15,198 bases of DNA, taken from NCBI GenBank assembly GCA_031273365.1, contig JAISSA010000286.1, forward strand, positions 1 to 15,198, read 5' to 3'. This DNA comes from Synergistaceae bacterium. GTDB taxonomy: Bacteria; Synergistota; Synergistia; Synergistales; Aminobacteriaceae. Positions within the stretch are counted from its first letter, which is position 1, and each line of letters starts with the position of its first letter. The notes below the pieces were generated by a model. The model was not told the origin of the DNA. It was given only the letters and a program-made list of their open reading frames with translations, and ran no database searches. A program made the translations under genes and the position numbers. Of the stretch, positions 6,783 through 13,609 are shown in pieces.

Positions 6783-8318
6783 TCAGTTCAGCCTGCCGGC
6801 GATTTCGGAAAGCGCCTCCAGAATCAGGGATTTCACGTCTTCTTTACTCACGGCGCCCGTCGAGGCACCGCCTTTCGAGGGTTCGATAAGGAACGATCCG
6901 CCATCCGCGAGGTTCGTCAGACGCGCCAGGAAAAGGCTGCCCTTGCCGATGATCATGACGCGCTTCATCGTCCCGGCCCTGATGTGGTCGCACGCGATGC
7001 CGATGAAGGGAACGCCCGACGGGATGTGTCCCTGCGTGTGGGCAAAGCCGATGACGCCGTGCTTTTTGATGAAATCGTCCATGCCGCTTTTTTCGATGGC
7101 CTTTTTCATGACGGCCAGGGCGGCGGTCATTTTGATGTTGGCGTGCGGCACGTCGCCCGCGCCGGCGGGGAGCGTGATCTCCGGGATCTGAAGTTCGGCC
7201 GCGAATTTGTCCACGTCGCTGAAGGTCAGCCCCTGGGCGGAGAGGGGGTCATGGATCAGCGCGGAGGTGATGGCCTGAGGCGCGGAGCCCGCGCCGACGG
7301 AGTGCTTGCCCAGCGCGTCGAGGCGGATGACGGGGTTTTTCTCGGTCCCGTCATCGGGGACCAGCAGCAGCGCGAAATTTCCAAGGCAGTCCTCGAGGGC
7401 GGGAAGTTCCTTTTTGACGTGGTCACGGCTGTTCATGAAAAGTTTCGGGACGGCGCCGCCGGCCAGGATGACGCAGTTTTTGCGCGCGCCCGCCGCGACC
7501 TGAGAGGCCCCTGCGATTATGGCGTTGACGGGCCCCGCGCAGAATCCGCGCACGTCGCAGCCGGAGGCGTTGACGCAGCCCGCGATCTCCGCCACGGCCT
7601 TGGCGAAGTTGCCGCCGGCGCGCTGGTTCATGTCGCCCGCGCCCTCCTCGGAGCACTCGATTACAAAATCGATCTCCTCCGGCTTCACATTGCTGTTTTT
7701 CATCAGGTGCAGCAGGGCCAGAACGCCGCCCGCCTTGCACGCCAGATTTTCAAGGAGAACGTAGGCGAAAAGACAGTCGTCGATCTCGTGCCCGTTGCGG
7801 ACGCACCCGACCACCTTCCCGTCCGAGTAAAGCGCGCGGCCCTTTTTGTCCCTGATTTCGGCCTCGATCTCAGGCAGGTCGTGCGCGCCTTTGAGGCGGG
7901 CCACAATGGACTCCGTCATGACGGGGTCCTTCAGAAGCCGGGCTTTGACGTTGCCGGCAAAGTCCTTTTCCAGCCAGATCAGGTCGAAAACGTCGCAGAT
8001 CGCCAGAAGTCCCAGAAATTCGTCCTCCGGCATGATCTCTCCGTACCTGCCGTAGCGATTCGCGTCGCTCAGATAGTTTTTGATCCACGGGGTCTGAGCG
8101 GCCTCGAACTCTTCGTAGCTGATGCCGCCGATATACGCCTGGTTCGGCGCGTACTGCATGGCCTTTTCGTAAGTCTGAATATATTTGGGAAGGGCCTTCA
8201 GAAAGTCGCTGTCTCCCTTCGCCTCGCGTTCCGTAAAGGGCGTGGAGCCGTAGTGCAGCCCCAGCTCCGGGGCGTGGTTCAAACAATAAGCGTATCCTTT
8301 GATGCCGACGCTCGACAT
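6783..8318 (-). CDS. grdC: Glycine reductase component C, beta subunit (GrdC)
   Basis: This 511-residue protein matches GrdC, the partner of GrdD in protein C, which takes the acetyl group from selenoprotein A and transfers it to phosphate. The family has a ketoacyl-synthase III (FabH)-like core. DFVIECSEEGAGDMNQRAGG (217-236) and NASGCDVRGFCAGPVNAII (250-268) correspond to the region around the nucleophilic Cys, with C260 the likely equivalent. FAHTQGHIPSG and the IIGKGSLFLARLTN segment lie near the C-terminus. The ATG at 8318 has GGGAGG ten bases upstream. The 122-base gap after grdB contains a hairpin and a tandem repeat, unlike the 14-base gap to grdD. Confidence 0.95.
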   Translation of the reverse strand: MSSVGIKGYAYCLNHAPELGLHYGSTPFTEREAKGDSDFLKALPKYIQTYEKAMQYAPNQAYIGGISYEEFEAAQTPWIKNYLSDANRYGRYGEIMPEDEFLGLLAICDVFDLIWLEKDFAGNVKARLLKDPVMTESIVARLKGAHDLPEIEAEIRDKKGRALYSDGKVVGCVRNGHEIDDCLFAYVLLENLACKAGGVLALLHLMKNSNVKPEEIDFVIECSEEGAGDMNQRAGGNFAKAVAEIAGCVNASGCDVRGFCAGPVNAIIAGASQVAAGARKNCVILAGGAVPKLFMNSRDHVKKELPALEDCLGNFALLLVPDDGTEKNPVIRLDALGKHSVGAGSAPQAITSALIHDPLSAQGLTFSDVDKFAAELQIPEITLPAGAGDVPHANIKMTAALAVMKKAIEKSGMDDFIKKHGVIGFAHTQGHIPSGVPFIGIACDHIRAGTMKRVMIIGKGSLFLARLTNLADGGSFLIEPSKGGASTGAVSKEDVKSLILEALSEIAGRLN

Positions 8319-8350
8319 AAATTTATGCCCTCCCTGACGGTTGTTTCATC

Positions 8351-8375
8351 GGCAGAGCCCGGTTTGGGCCCTGCC
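8351..8375 (-). other. Hairpin in the grdB-grdC spacer
   Basis: GGCAGAGCCC and GGGCCCTGCC pair around GGTTT with one A/C mismatch (9 bp). It starts about 65 bases past the grdB stop and ends 33 bases before grdC. With no U-run it is more likely an mRNA processing or stability element than a terminator. Confidence 0.45.
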
Positions 8376-8391
8376 ATACAATCATGCGATC

Positions 8392-8432
8392 AACCAATCA
8401 ACTCAACTAACCAACAATCAACTCAATTAACC
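8392..8432. repeat. Tandem ~20-bp repeat in the grdB-grdC spacer
   Basis: On the plus strand AACCAATCAACTCAACTAACC (8392-8412) is followed by AACAATCAACTCAATTAACC (8413-8432), then AACCG. The transcript reads GGTTAATTGAGTTGATTGTT then GGTTAGTTGAGTTGATTGG. The composition (A/C only on the plus strand apart from T) is unlike the flanking coding sequence. The units begin a few bases after the grdB stop. Confidence 0.65.
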
Positions 8433-8440
8433 AACCGTTC

Positions 8441-9745
8441 TCAATTCGTGAAAACGGTCTGCTCCGTAATCTCGGTTTGAAGGGCCATAAGGGCCCTCTC
8501 GACGAGGTGTCTGCGTATAACCTTCTCTTCTTCGGGGGTTCGGGTCGGATCGCCAAAGGGGTGAGGGATTGCCACGGCCGGGATGATTCTGTTGGCGCCG
8601 ACGGTCTGTGAAATGGGTACTATGGTACAAACGTGCACTACGGGGAGTTTCCGTTCTATTTCCTTCACCATCGTTGCACCGCAACGAGTGCAGGTGCCTC
8701 AGGTCGAGGTCAGGATAACGGCGGTGACCCCGTCGGCCACCAGTTTGTCGGCGATCTCGGCACCGAAGCGTTTGGCGCTGGCGACGGCCGTTCCATTGCC
8801 CACGGTGGTGTAGAATTTGTTGTGGAGCTTTTTGAAGACGCCCTCTTTTTCCATGTCCCGCAGAACGTCGACGGGGAGCACGACGTCCGCGTTTCTGTCC
8901 GCGTAGGTCGCGTCGTAGCCGCCGTGCGCCGTGCAATATTTGTCCGCCGTCAGGTCCATGACGCCCGTGATGTCGTATTCGCCGTACTTGCTGGCGCTCG
9001 ACGCCTCGATGTGGTCGGGGTTCCCTTTGGGACAAATGCCGCCGGACGTGACGAGCGCCACGACGGCGTTCTTCATGTCCTTAACGGCGGGCTGGGGATC
9101 GACGCGATCGAAGACGGGCATTTTGTACTCCGTCTCGAACGGCTCTCCCTTCATTTTGGCGACGAACATCTCGACGCAGCGCTCGGCCGCCAGTTTATCG
9201 TAAAATTTGTTGACGCGGACTCCGCGCTCGATGTAGCCCTCTTCCGCCGGGGTTCCCAATTTCTCGCCCTTCAGCAGCTTCAGAAGCAGCTTCACCATGG
9301 CGGGAACCGCTTTTCTCATGCCCACCGCGCTGTCGGGAGTCTCCAGGATCCAGGCGGATTTCCTGTACAGTTCGACGCCGGGGTTTTCCGGGTACATGCC
9401 GCTGACCACGGGAATGCCCAGCTGTTTGGATATGGCCTCGCACATCCCTCCGCAGGCCGTGCCGTAGCGGCCTGCGTTAAACGCCGGGCCGGCGATGAAC
9501 GCGTCGGGTTTGTATTTTTTAACCATCTCGACGATTTCCGCGCTGGCCTTGTCCATGTTGGAGGCAAAATAGGAGTCCCCGCAGACAACGGTCGCCACAA
9601 TTTCGGCGTTCGCCCCAAAAGCCGTCTTAAAAGCCATTCCAGGCCCCACTGCGCCTTCGCGTATTTCGGGCGTGACGTCGGCTTTTTCCTCGCCGCCTAT
9701 GCCCGCGTAAAACTGGTTGATGTAATGAACGACACGATAAGCCAC
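8441..9745 (-). CDS. grdB: Glycine reductase component B, selenoprotein subunit GrdB (in-frame UGA = Sec)
   Basis: GrdB is the substrate-specific selenoprotein of protein B. It binds glycine (activated by the GrdE carbonyl group) and passes the carboxymethyl group to GrdA. An in-frame TGA at 8699-8701 interrupts an otherwise perfect 434-residue protein. Reading it as selenocysteine gives TSTUGTCTRCGATMVKEIER with U349, C352 and C355, the family redox motif. A hairpin suitable for SECIS follows the UGA directly. The N-terminus MAYRVVHYINQFYAGIGGEE is characteristic. The start is GTG at 9745, with GGAGG six bases upstream. Automated calling would split this gene at the TGA into two false genes (9745-8699 and 8671-8441). 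It lies 58 bases downstream of grdA in the same transcript. Function requires SelA/B/C/D encoded elsewhere. Confidence 0.96.
8676..8697 (-). promoter_or_regulatory. SECIS-like hairpin of grdB
   Basis: Starting one base after the Sec UGA (8699-8701), GCACC-U-GCA pairs with UGC-GGUGC around a CUCGU loop, leaving one unpaired U on the 5' side. Bacterial SECIS elements lie immediately 3' of the UGA inside the reading frame and often carry a bulged U, so position and shape both fit. Confidence 0.6.
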
Positions 9746-9803
9746 TTTTTTCCTCCCACCTTTCTGTCAGGGTCTCGGATCCTGTTGCCGGACTGACCCG
9801 ACC

Positions 9804-10277
9804 TTAAAGGACGTTTTGACTGTACTGATCACGAATACCCTTAACCGCAGCAGCCAGCGCTTCAGGATCCAACACCATCTCCATCATGCTGATCTGCTCC
9901 TCCCAGGCGGAGGAATCACACTCGTCGCGTATTGTCTGATCGAAAACGTGGTATACGGGAAGTCCCAACGGGACTCCGGCAAGAGGGCCTGCGTACGTCG
10001 GATCGCCGTTGCTCACGGTCTCGGCGTAAATCTCCGCACCTTCGGCGTCGGAGGAACCGAGAATCACGATGCAATCGGCGCCGAACTTCTCAGCGGCGTC
10101 CTTGATGCGCTGCTGATTTTGCAGGTCCATCGCCCCTGCGGCGGTTCAGACAAAACACTCGGTGACCGAGAAAAGAACCTCGGCGCCGCTGTCCTTCAAA
10201 CACGCCTCCATGGCCGGCCCGGGAACGCCATCGCGCTCACCGAGAAGCAGCAGCTTTTTGCCCGCCAGTTTACCCAT
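9804..10277 (-). CDS. grdA: Glycine reductase selenoprotein A, GrdA (in-frame UGA = Sec)
   Basis: GrdA is the small selenoprotein common to all glycine/sarcosine/betaine reductases. It carries the substrate as Se-carboxymethyl-selenocysteine from protein B to protein C and is re-reduced by thioredoxin. The ATG at 10277 opens MGKLAGKKLLLLGERDGVPG. A TGA at 10146-10148 falls at residue 44 within SVTECFVUTAAGAMDLQNQQ, the exact family context for Sec. The full product is 157 residues, the normal length. Reading only the part after the TGA would give a false 108-residue protein starting at the internal ATG at 10130. The ribosome binding site (AGGCAGG) is modest. The gene lies 84 bases after grdE and 58 before grdB. 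Confidence 0.96.
10131..10143 (-). promoter_or_regulatory. SECIS-like hairpin of grdA
   Basis: Two bases after the Sec UGA (10146-10148), CGCC (10143-10140) pairs with GGCG (10134-10131) around GCAGG. The outer part can extend imperfectly with ACC and GGACC. The position fits a bacterial SECIS, but the stem is short and I could not fold it computationally. Confidence 0.4.
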
Positions 10278-10361
10278 GTCTGACACCTGCCTTTCTGAAA
10301 TTATTTCGATATAAATTTATACCTGAAGCCGTAACCTGCTCTTTACAAGCTGAACTGCAGG

Positions 10362-11654
10362 CTAAATTGTGTACGCGCCCAGCTTTGTGTAGCCCAGCTC
10401 GCTGGTGGCGCCGGTGATGGCCTGAAGCTCGACGGTGATCGCGCCGTCCGCGGCGAGCGATCCCTGCCAGCCCCCCGCGATGACGTTCGCCTCGTTGGGG
10501 ACCCCCAGAACCTTCTCCATCGGAGGCAAAACGACGACCTCGTTGGCGTTGCCCGCCGTGACGCAGGCGTCGCCCTCGACGCAGGAGTCGGCCAGAGACT
10601 GGCTCGCTCCGTCCTGTCCGGCGTACTCGTCGGTCAGGAGCGCCGTTTTGATGCCGAGCCTTTCGGCCTTCCAGCAGTTCATGATCAGGTCGGCGTCGGG
10701 GTTGCCGAATCCCTCCTCCGTGATGACGATGCCGTCAAGTCCCAGCATGGCGGCCAGCTTCGTGGCGAAGCCGGAGCTGCGGCGCTTGTCGGCCAGGGTG
10801 ACGTTCTCGTTCGTGACGATGCAGGTCACGAAGTTGAAGTCCTTCCCGTGGCGCTTCAGCATGTCGGCGATGACGGGATTGTTCTGGTGAACGTAGCTGC
10901 TGTTTTTATCGCAGGCCGAGACGCAGTTGCCCGAAACGATCGCGCCGTCCATGACCTCGAGCGGCGAGAGCACGGTCGGCAGAATCTTCTTCACGTCCAC
11001 CCCGTAAAGGTAGGTGTCGTGCAGAAGCCCCTGAGTCTGGAGCATGTAGAGGTACCCGACCTTCGGCAGAGCGGCGTGAGAGGTCATCGCCTCCCTGATG
11101 TTGGGATGGTCGAATACGTCGACCCTGTCGGCCGCGGCGTCGGCGCAGCAGCGCGCCAGATAAGCGGCCGTCTTCAGGCCGGCCATGCGGCAGGCGGCCT
11201 CATAGTCGTGTTTGTCCATGTCGGGATTCGCCGGTTCGAGCAACAGCACGACGTTGCACGTTTTCGAGTAGGGCGTGTAGTCCGCTCCGGGCCCGGACAT
11301 GTCGATAATGCCCTCCTGAAACCGCACGATCTTTCCCGCCGTGACGACGGCGGCGCCGCTCAAAACCAGGGTCTTGCCCTCTCCGACGGGGTCCACGTCG
11401 GAGATCATGCCGGGGAAAACCTGCCCCTTGCCCTCGATTTTCCAGCGAGGTTCGATGACGTCCTTGACCGGAATGATTCGAACGCTCTCTCCGGGCATGG
11501 CCACGTCGACGTCGAGGTTTTTGCCCAGCAGTTCGTCTTCGGAGATCAGCGCAAGCAGCTCTTTTTTGTCGATGGTCAGAGTTCCGTCCTCAACGCCCGT
11601 TTTATCGCCGAAGGCCAGTTTGTTCACGAAGATTCTGTGAAGCTCGAGTCTCAA
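10362..11654 (-). CDS. grdE: Glycine reductase component B precursor, alpha/beta subunits (GrdE)
   Basis: GrdE is the proprotein of protein B, cleaved into two subunits, with the new N-terminal Cys converted to a carbonyl (pyruvoyl-type) group that forms a Schiff base with glycine. The cleavage context is visible as AIVSGNCVSACDKNSSYVHQ, with N243-C244 the expected scissile pair, splitting 430 residues into about 243 and 187. I chose the TTG at 11654 because AAAGGAGG lies 7 bases upstream and the resulting N-terminus, MRLELHRIFVNKLAFGDKT, matches the family. The in-frame ATG at 11699 would add 15 atypical residues and has no ribosome binding site. It follows trxA with a hairpin between them and precedes grdA. 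Family length is about 428-430 residues. Confidence 0.95.
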   Translation of the reverse strand: MRLELHRIFVNKLAFGDKTGVEDGTLTIDKKELLALISEDELLGKNLDVDVAMPGESVRIIPVKDVIEPRWKIEGKGQVFPGMISDVDPVGEGKTLVLSGAAVVTAGKIVRFQEGIIDMSGPGADYTPYSKTCNVVLLLEPANPDMDKHDYEAACRMAGLKTAAYLARCCADAAADRVDVFDHPNIREAMTSHAALPKVGYLYMLQTQGLLHDTYLYGVDVKKILPTVLSPLEVMDGAIVSGNCVSACDKNSSYVHQNNPVIADMLKRHGKDFNFVTCIVTNENVTLADKRRSSGFATKLAAMLGLDGIVITEEGFGNPDADLIMNCWKAERLGIKTALLTDEYAGQDGASQSLADSCVEGDACVTAGNANEVVVLPPMEKVLGVPNEANVIAGGWQGSLAADGAITVELQAITGATSELGYTKLGAYTI

Positions 11655-11699
11655 TCCTGCCCCTCCTTTCGCAATCCGCAGCGGACTGCTCTCGATCAA

Positions 11700-11720
11700 T
11701 AAAGCGCCTGTGGCGCTTTA
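11700..11720 (-). other. Intercistronic hairpin between trxA and grdE
   Basis: TAAAGCGCC (11700-11708) and GGCGCTTTA (11712-11720) pair perfectly over 9 bp around a 3-base loop. On the transcript it is followed by UUGAUCG, giving only a short U-tract. It lies 13 bases after the trxA stop and about 45 before the grdE start. It could act as an attenuator or as an mRNA end that lets trxA be expressed differently from grdE. Confidence 0.4.
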
Positions 11721-11732
11721 CATTGAAAAAGA

Positions 11733-12053
11733 TCAGGCGATCATCGCCTCGATCTTCGCCGTAATGTTCTCCGGCGTCGCGTCCGCGCCGCCGAGACGCG
11801 CCACCTCCGCGCCGCCCTTCCAGAAAAGAATCGTCGGCAGGCTCATCACCCTGAAGTTGATGGCTACCCGCTTGTTGCTGGAGGTATCCACTTTGCAGAA
11901 CTTTGCCTTGCCTTCGTACTTCTCGGAGATTTCCGTAAACTTCGGCATCAGGGCCATGCAGGGACCACAGGCGGGCCCCCAGAAATCGACCACGACGGGC
12001 AGAGCGCTCTCCTTTACCTCAACATCGCAATTTTCCTTTGTCAACTCGATCAT
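11733..12053 (-). CDS. trxA: Thioredoxin with a variant active-site flank (TrxA)
   Basis: This 106-residue cytoplasmic thioredoxin (counting from the ATG at 12053) is the presumed electron donor to glycine reductase. In the family alignment VVVDFWGPACGPCMALMPKF replaces the classic DFWAxWCGPC. The redox CGPC is kept, but the Trp just before the first Cys is Ala and the pair WG-PA precedes it. The cis-Pro segment MSLPTILFW is present. Non-canonical active sites are known in thioredoxins of glycine-reducing anaerobes (from memory). AAAGGAGG precedes both a TTG (12056) and the ATG (12053), so the start may differ by one codon. It lies between grdX and grdE; no trxB accompanies it, in contrast with many clostridial grd operons. 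Confidence 0.93.
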   Translation of the reverse strand: MIELTKENCDVEVKESALPVVVDFWGPACGPCMALMPKFTEISEKYEGKAKFCKVDTSSNKRVAINFRVMSLPTILFWKGGAEVARLGGADATPENITAKIEAMIA

Positions 12054-12121
12054 CAATTTTCACCTCCTTTATATATTCCACTATTCCACAAAGCTGAAAC
12101 TCAAATCAGGACGTTACAAAA

Positions 12122-12607
12122 TCAGAACATTACAGCGGCCTCGCCCGTCGCAGAAGAAGTTTTTGTAAAATCCGGAGTGTTTGTAAAGTCCGGAGTTTCC
12201 GTAAAATCCGGACTCGCGCTCCGCGGCAGCAGGCCGTACAGCTCAAGGCTCTCCTTCATCAGTTCGAAATCGACGAAAGCGTAGTCCGCCCGAAGAGGCT
12301 CGGGCAGCATGTTCGGAAAAACAAGACGGTCCCGGCAGCTTCGATAGAGAAGAACGGCGTCCTCGATCATCGAAAGCGATTCAAGGTGCACCAGAGCTCC
12401 CGGGTTCTCCTGCATCAGAACGGAACGAAAAGGTTGTTGATATGGACGAAGATTGCCGCAGAGGGGGTGCGTCAGCAGCAGACTTCCGAGGTGCACCGCA
12501 TCGCGGACAGCTGTCAGAACGTCCAGAGACGACCCCTTCACGAGCCGTCCTGCCGGAACGATCCGACACAGCGCAGAATTGTTTGTCATCATGACGCGCT
12601 TTTGCAT
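12122..12607 (-). CDS. grdX: GrdX family protein with a repeat-bearing C-terminal tail
   Basis: GrdX is a small protein of unknown function encoded first in many glycine reductase operons. The core is recognisable: TNNSALC (8-14), SSLDVLTAVRDAVHLGSLLL then THPLCGNLRPYQQPF (26-60), the LESLSMIEDAVLLY helix (75-88) and YAFVDFELM (109-117). The ATG at 12607 has GGGGGAGGG six bases upstream; an upstream ATG at 12649 lacks one. The product is 161 residues. The family core ends near residue 128 and is followed by an extra tail with three copies of a six-residue unit (SPDFTE, TPDFTN, TPDFTK; 132-149) encoded by an 18-base tandem repeat. The gene is the first after the glycine riboswitch and 68 bases before trxA. 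Confidence 0.85.
   Translation of the reverse strand: MQKRVMMTNNSALCRIVPAGRLVKGSSLDVLTAVRDAVHLGSLLLTHPLCGNLRPYQQPFRSVLMQENPGALVHLESLSMIEDAVLLYRSCRDRLVFPNMLPEPLRADYAFVDFELMKESLELYGLLPRSASPDFTETPDFTNTPDFTKTSSATGEAAVMF
12161..12214 (-). repeat. Three 18-bp tandem repeats inside grdX
   Basis: Units at 12161-12178, 12179-12196 and 12197-12214 share the pattern TTTTGTAAAATCCGGAGT with a few changes. They are in frame and encode the PDFT.T repeats in the GrdX tail. Multiples of three keep the frame intact if copy number changes. Confidence 0.8.
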
Positions 12608-12666
12608 AGCACGCCCTCCCCCGGGACATTCTCCATTCTGTCGCGGCAACCACCAAAACGCCGATT

Positions 12667-12777
12667 CAGAGTCCTGTCCGGGTACGATTCTTTTGCCTGA
12701 GAGTTTCCAAATCGAGCCTCCATCGGCCTCGAAAGTTGCCCCTTCGGCGCTTTCGTCTCCTGTTGTCTCTTCTGCCT
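12667..12777 (-). promoter_or_regulatory. Glycine riboswitch (single aptamer) upstream of grdX
   Basis: Read on the minus strand the leader contains GCGCCGAAGGGGCAA (core 12736-12748), then a variable hairpin arm with GAGGCCGATGGAGGCTC, then CTCTCAGGCAAAAG (12690-12703) and GGACAGGACTCTG. These are the conserved core blocks of a glycine aptamer. Only one such set is present, with no second GCCGAAGG...CUCAGG pair between it and grdX, so it appears to be a singlet. No U-tailed hairpin separates it from the grdX ribosome binding site, so control through GGGGGAGGG accessibility is more likely than termination (inference). Glycine binding would be expected to raise expression of the catabolic operon. 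Confidence 0.92.
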
Positions 12778-12885
12778 CGCTTATATTTCTTTTTATATTT
12801 CTTTCCTTCAGCGAAGCTTTCCTTTATCGAAGCATATGACGAAAGTCTCTCGCGTACCCATCTTTCAGGGATTTTTCATTTACGA

Positions 12886-12912
12886 ATTATAACGTATGAC
12901 TCTCGAAATCCG
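12886..12912 (-). promoter_or_regulatory. Probable promoter of the grd operon
   Basis: On the minus strand a perfect -10 box TATAAT lies at 12891-12886, about 110 bases upstream of the riboswitch core. The -35 region is poor: GACGGA at 17-base spacing is the best I see. The AT-rich surroundings and lack of any other candidate before the riboswitch support it. Confidence 0.5.
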
Positions 12913-12952
12913 TCACGGTAAAAAGGCGGTCTTCATTTAAAATTTTCGAAAA

Positions 12953-13124
12953 CATTCAAGCCCAGAGGGGCGGAGGAACGTGTTCCCACGCTCGTTCGCC
13001 CCTGGGGTTCAGAGTCTGTCCCTTCCTCAGGTTTTTAAATGGGAAGGGCACTGGCCCCCCTGGAACCCCCGAAGTATTTCGCCAGCTTCTGCCTGGGTGG
13101 GCGATGTGGGGATTGAACGCTTAC
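12953..13124 (-). repeat. GC-rich intergenic repeat, copy R3 (longest)
   Basis: On the minus strand it starts GTAAGCGTTCAATCCCC and ends GGGCTTGAATG. It contains GGGGGTTCCAGGGGGGCCAG, then CCCTTCCCATTTAAAAACC, then ACCCCAGGGGCGAACGAGCG, so it holds both modules that occur separately in R1/R2 and R5. It lies just upstream of the grd promoter region and has no convincing coding capacity. Confidence 0.6.
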
Positions 13125-13143
13125 AAACTTTCTTCCATATAAA

Positions 13144-13176
13144 AAAATCCCGGCATTGCAGAGAGGCCGGGATTTT
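13144..13176 (-). terminator. Rho-independent terminator after the ABM-domain gene
   Basis: AAAATCCCGGC (13144-13154) pairs with GCCGGGATTTT (13166-13176), an 11-bp stem with an 11-base loop. On the minus strand it is followed by a run of seven U. It ends the transcript of the symporter/ABM gene pair and separates it from the grd operon. Confidence 0.88.
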
Positions 13177-13237
13177 CGTATGAGATTTTCTATGCGTGTG
13201 GTGTGCGCCGGAGGCCAGACGCCGTTCGCGTTGCTTA

Positions 13238-13537
13238 CTACGAGAGCGACGTTTCCCGGGCCTCGAAAATTTTGAGGACGCGTCCTTCCTCCACGAGGCC
13301 CTCGCGCGCCTCCTTAAATTTCGCCAGACACGGCGACTTCAGGTGGGCACGCAGAGAGTCGAGGTCCGTCCATTCTTCGATAAACTGCAAAGTGACCTCA
13401 TCCTCGCTCGACAGGAAAAGTTCGTAACGGACGCATCCCTTCTCCTTTCGGGTCTCTTCGACGCAGGGTCGGGCAAGACCCGCGACCTCACCCCTTTTTC
13501 CCGACTTTGCCCTGAACGTGGAGGTAACGACGATCAT
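13238..13537 (-). CDS. ABM-domain protein (putative quinol monooxygenase-like)
   Basis: This 99-residue protein belongs to the antibiotic biosynthesis monooxygenase (ABM) dimeric alpha-beta barrel group. It has the typical order MIVVTSTFRAKSGKRGEV (beta 1 and helix), ETRKEKGCVRYELFLSSEDE (turn and beta 2), FIEEWTDLDSLRAHLKSPC and a final helix and strand ending LKIFEARE. Members include quinol monooxygenase YgiN and haem- or peroxide-linked proteins; the substrate here is unknown. I chose the ATG at 13537 because AAAGGA lies 8 bases upstream; the ATG at 13546 overlaps that site. It is 72 bases downstream of the symporter gene on the same strand and ends before a strong terminator, so the two probably share a transcript. 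Confidence 0.82.
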   Translation of the reverse strand: MIVVTSTFRAKSGKRGEVAGLARPCVEETRKEKGCVRYELFLSSEDEVTLQFIEEWTDLDSLRAHLKSPCLAKFKEAREGLVEEGRVLKIFEARETSLS

Positions 13538-13609
13538 TACGCTCATCCTTTCTTTATGACATTATTTTTGAAAATGGCGAATGATCGAATCATAACACAG
13601 GCGGGCGCG

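Noticed and set aside
5767..7191. A long plus-strand frame opposite grdD and grdC
   Set aside because: It is antisense to genes with clear family identity and has no recognisable protein features.
8392..8432. The AACCAATCAACTCAA tandem repeat as a CRISPR remnant
   Set aside because: There are only two adjacent units with no spacers, no palindromic repeat and no cas genes.
6984..8480. A 498-codon open frame on the plus strand opposite grdC
   Set aside because: It is a shadow of a GC-rich gene on the other strand: Arg/Asp/Val-rich, with no family-like motifs or ribosome binding site.
8427..9035. The in-frame TGA codons in grdB (and grdA) as pseudogene or sequencing-error signals
   Set aside because: Both fall at the conserved Sec positions, the reading continues perfectly after them, and hairpins follow.
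12104..12134. Two copies of ATCAGRACRTTACA at the grdX-trxA junction
   Set aside because: There are only two imperfect 14-mers, one overlapping the grdX stop; this is too weak to call a regulatory site.
12980..13183. A 67-codon plus-strand frame between the grd promoter and the terminator
   Set aside because: It is made from repeat R3 and the terminator stem and has no protein-like character.
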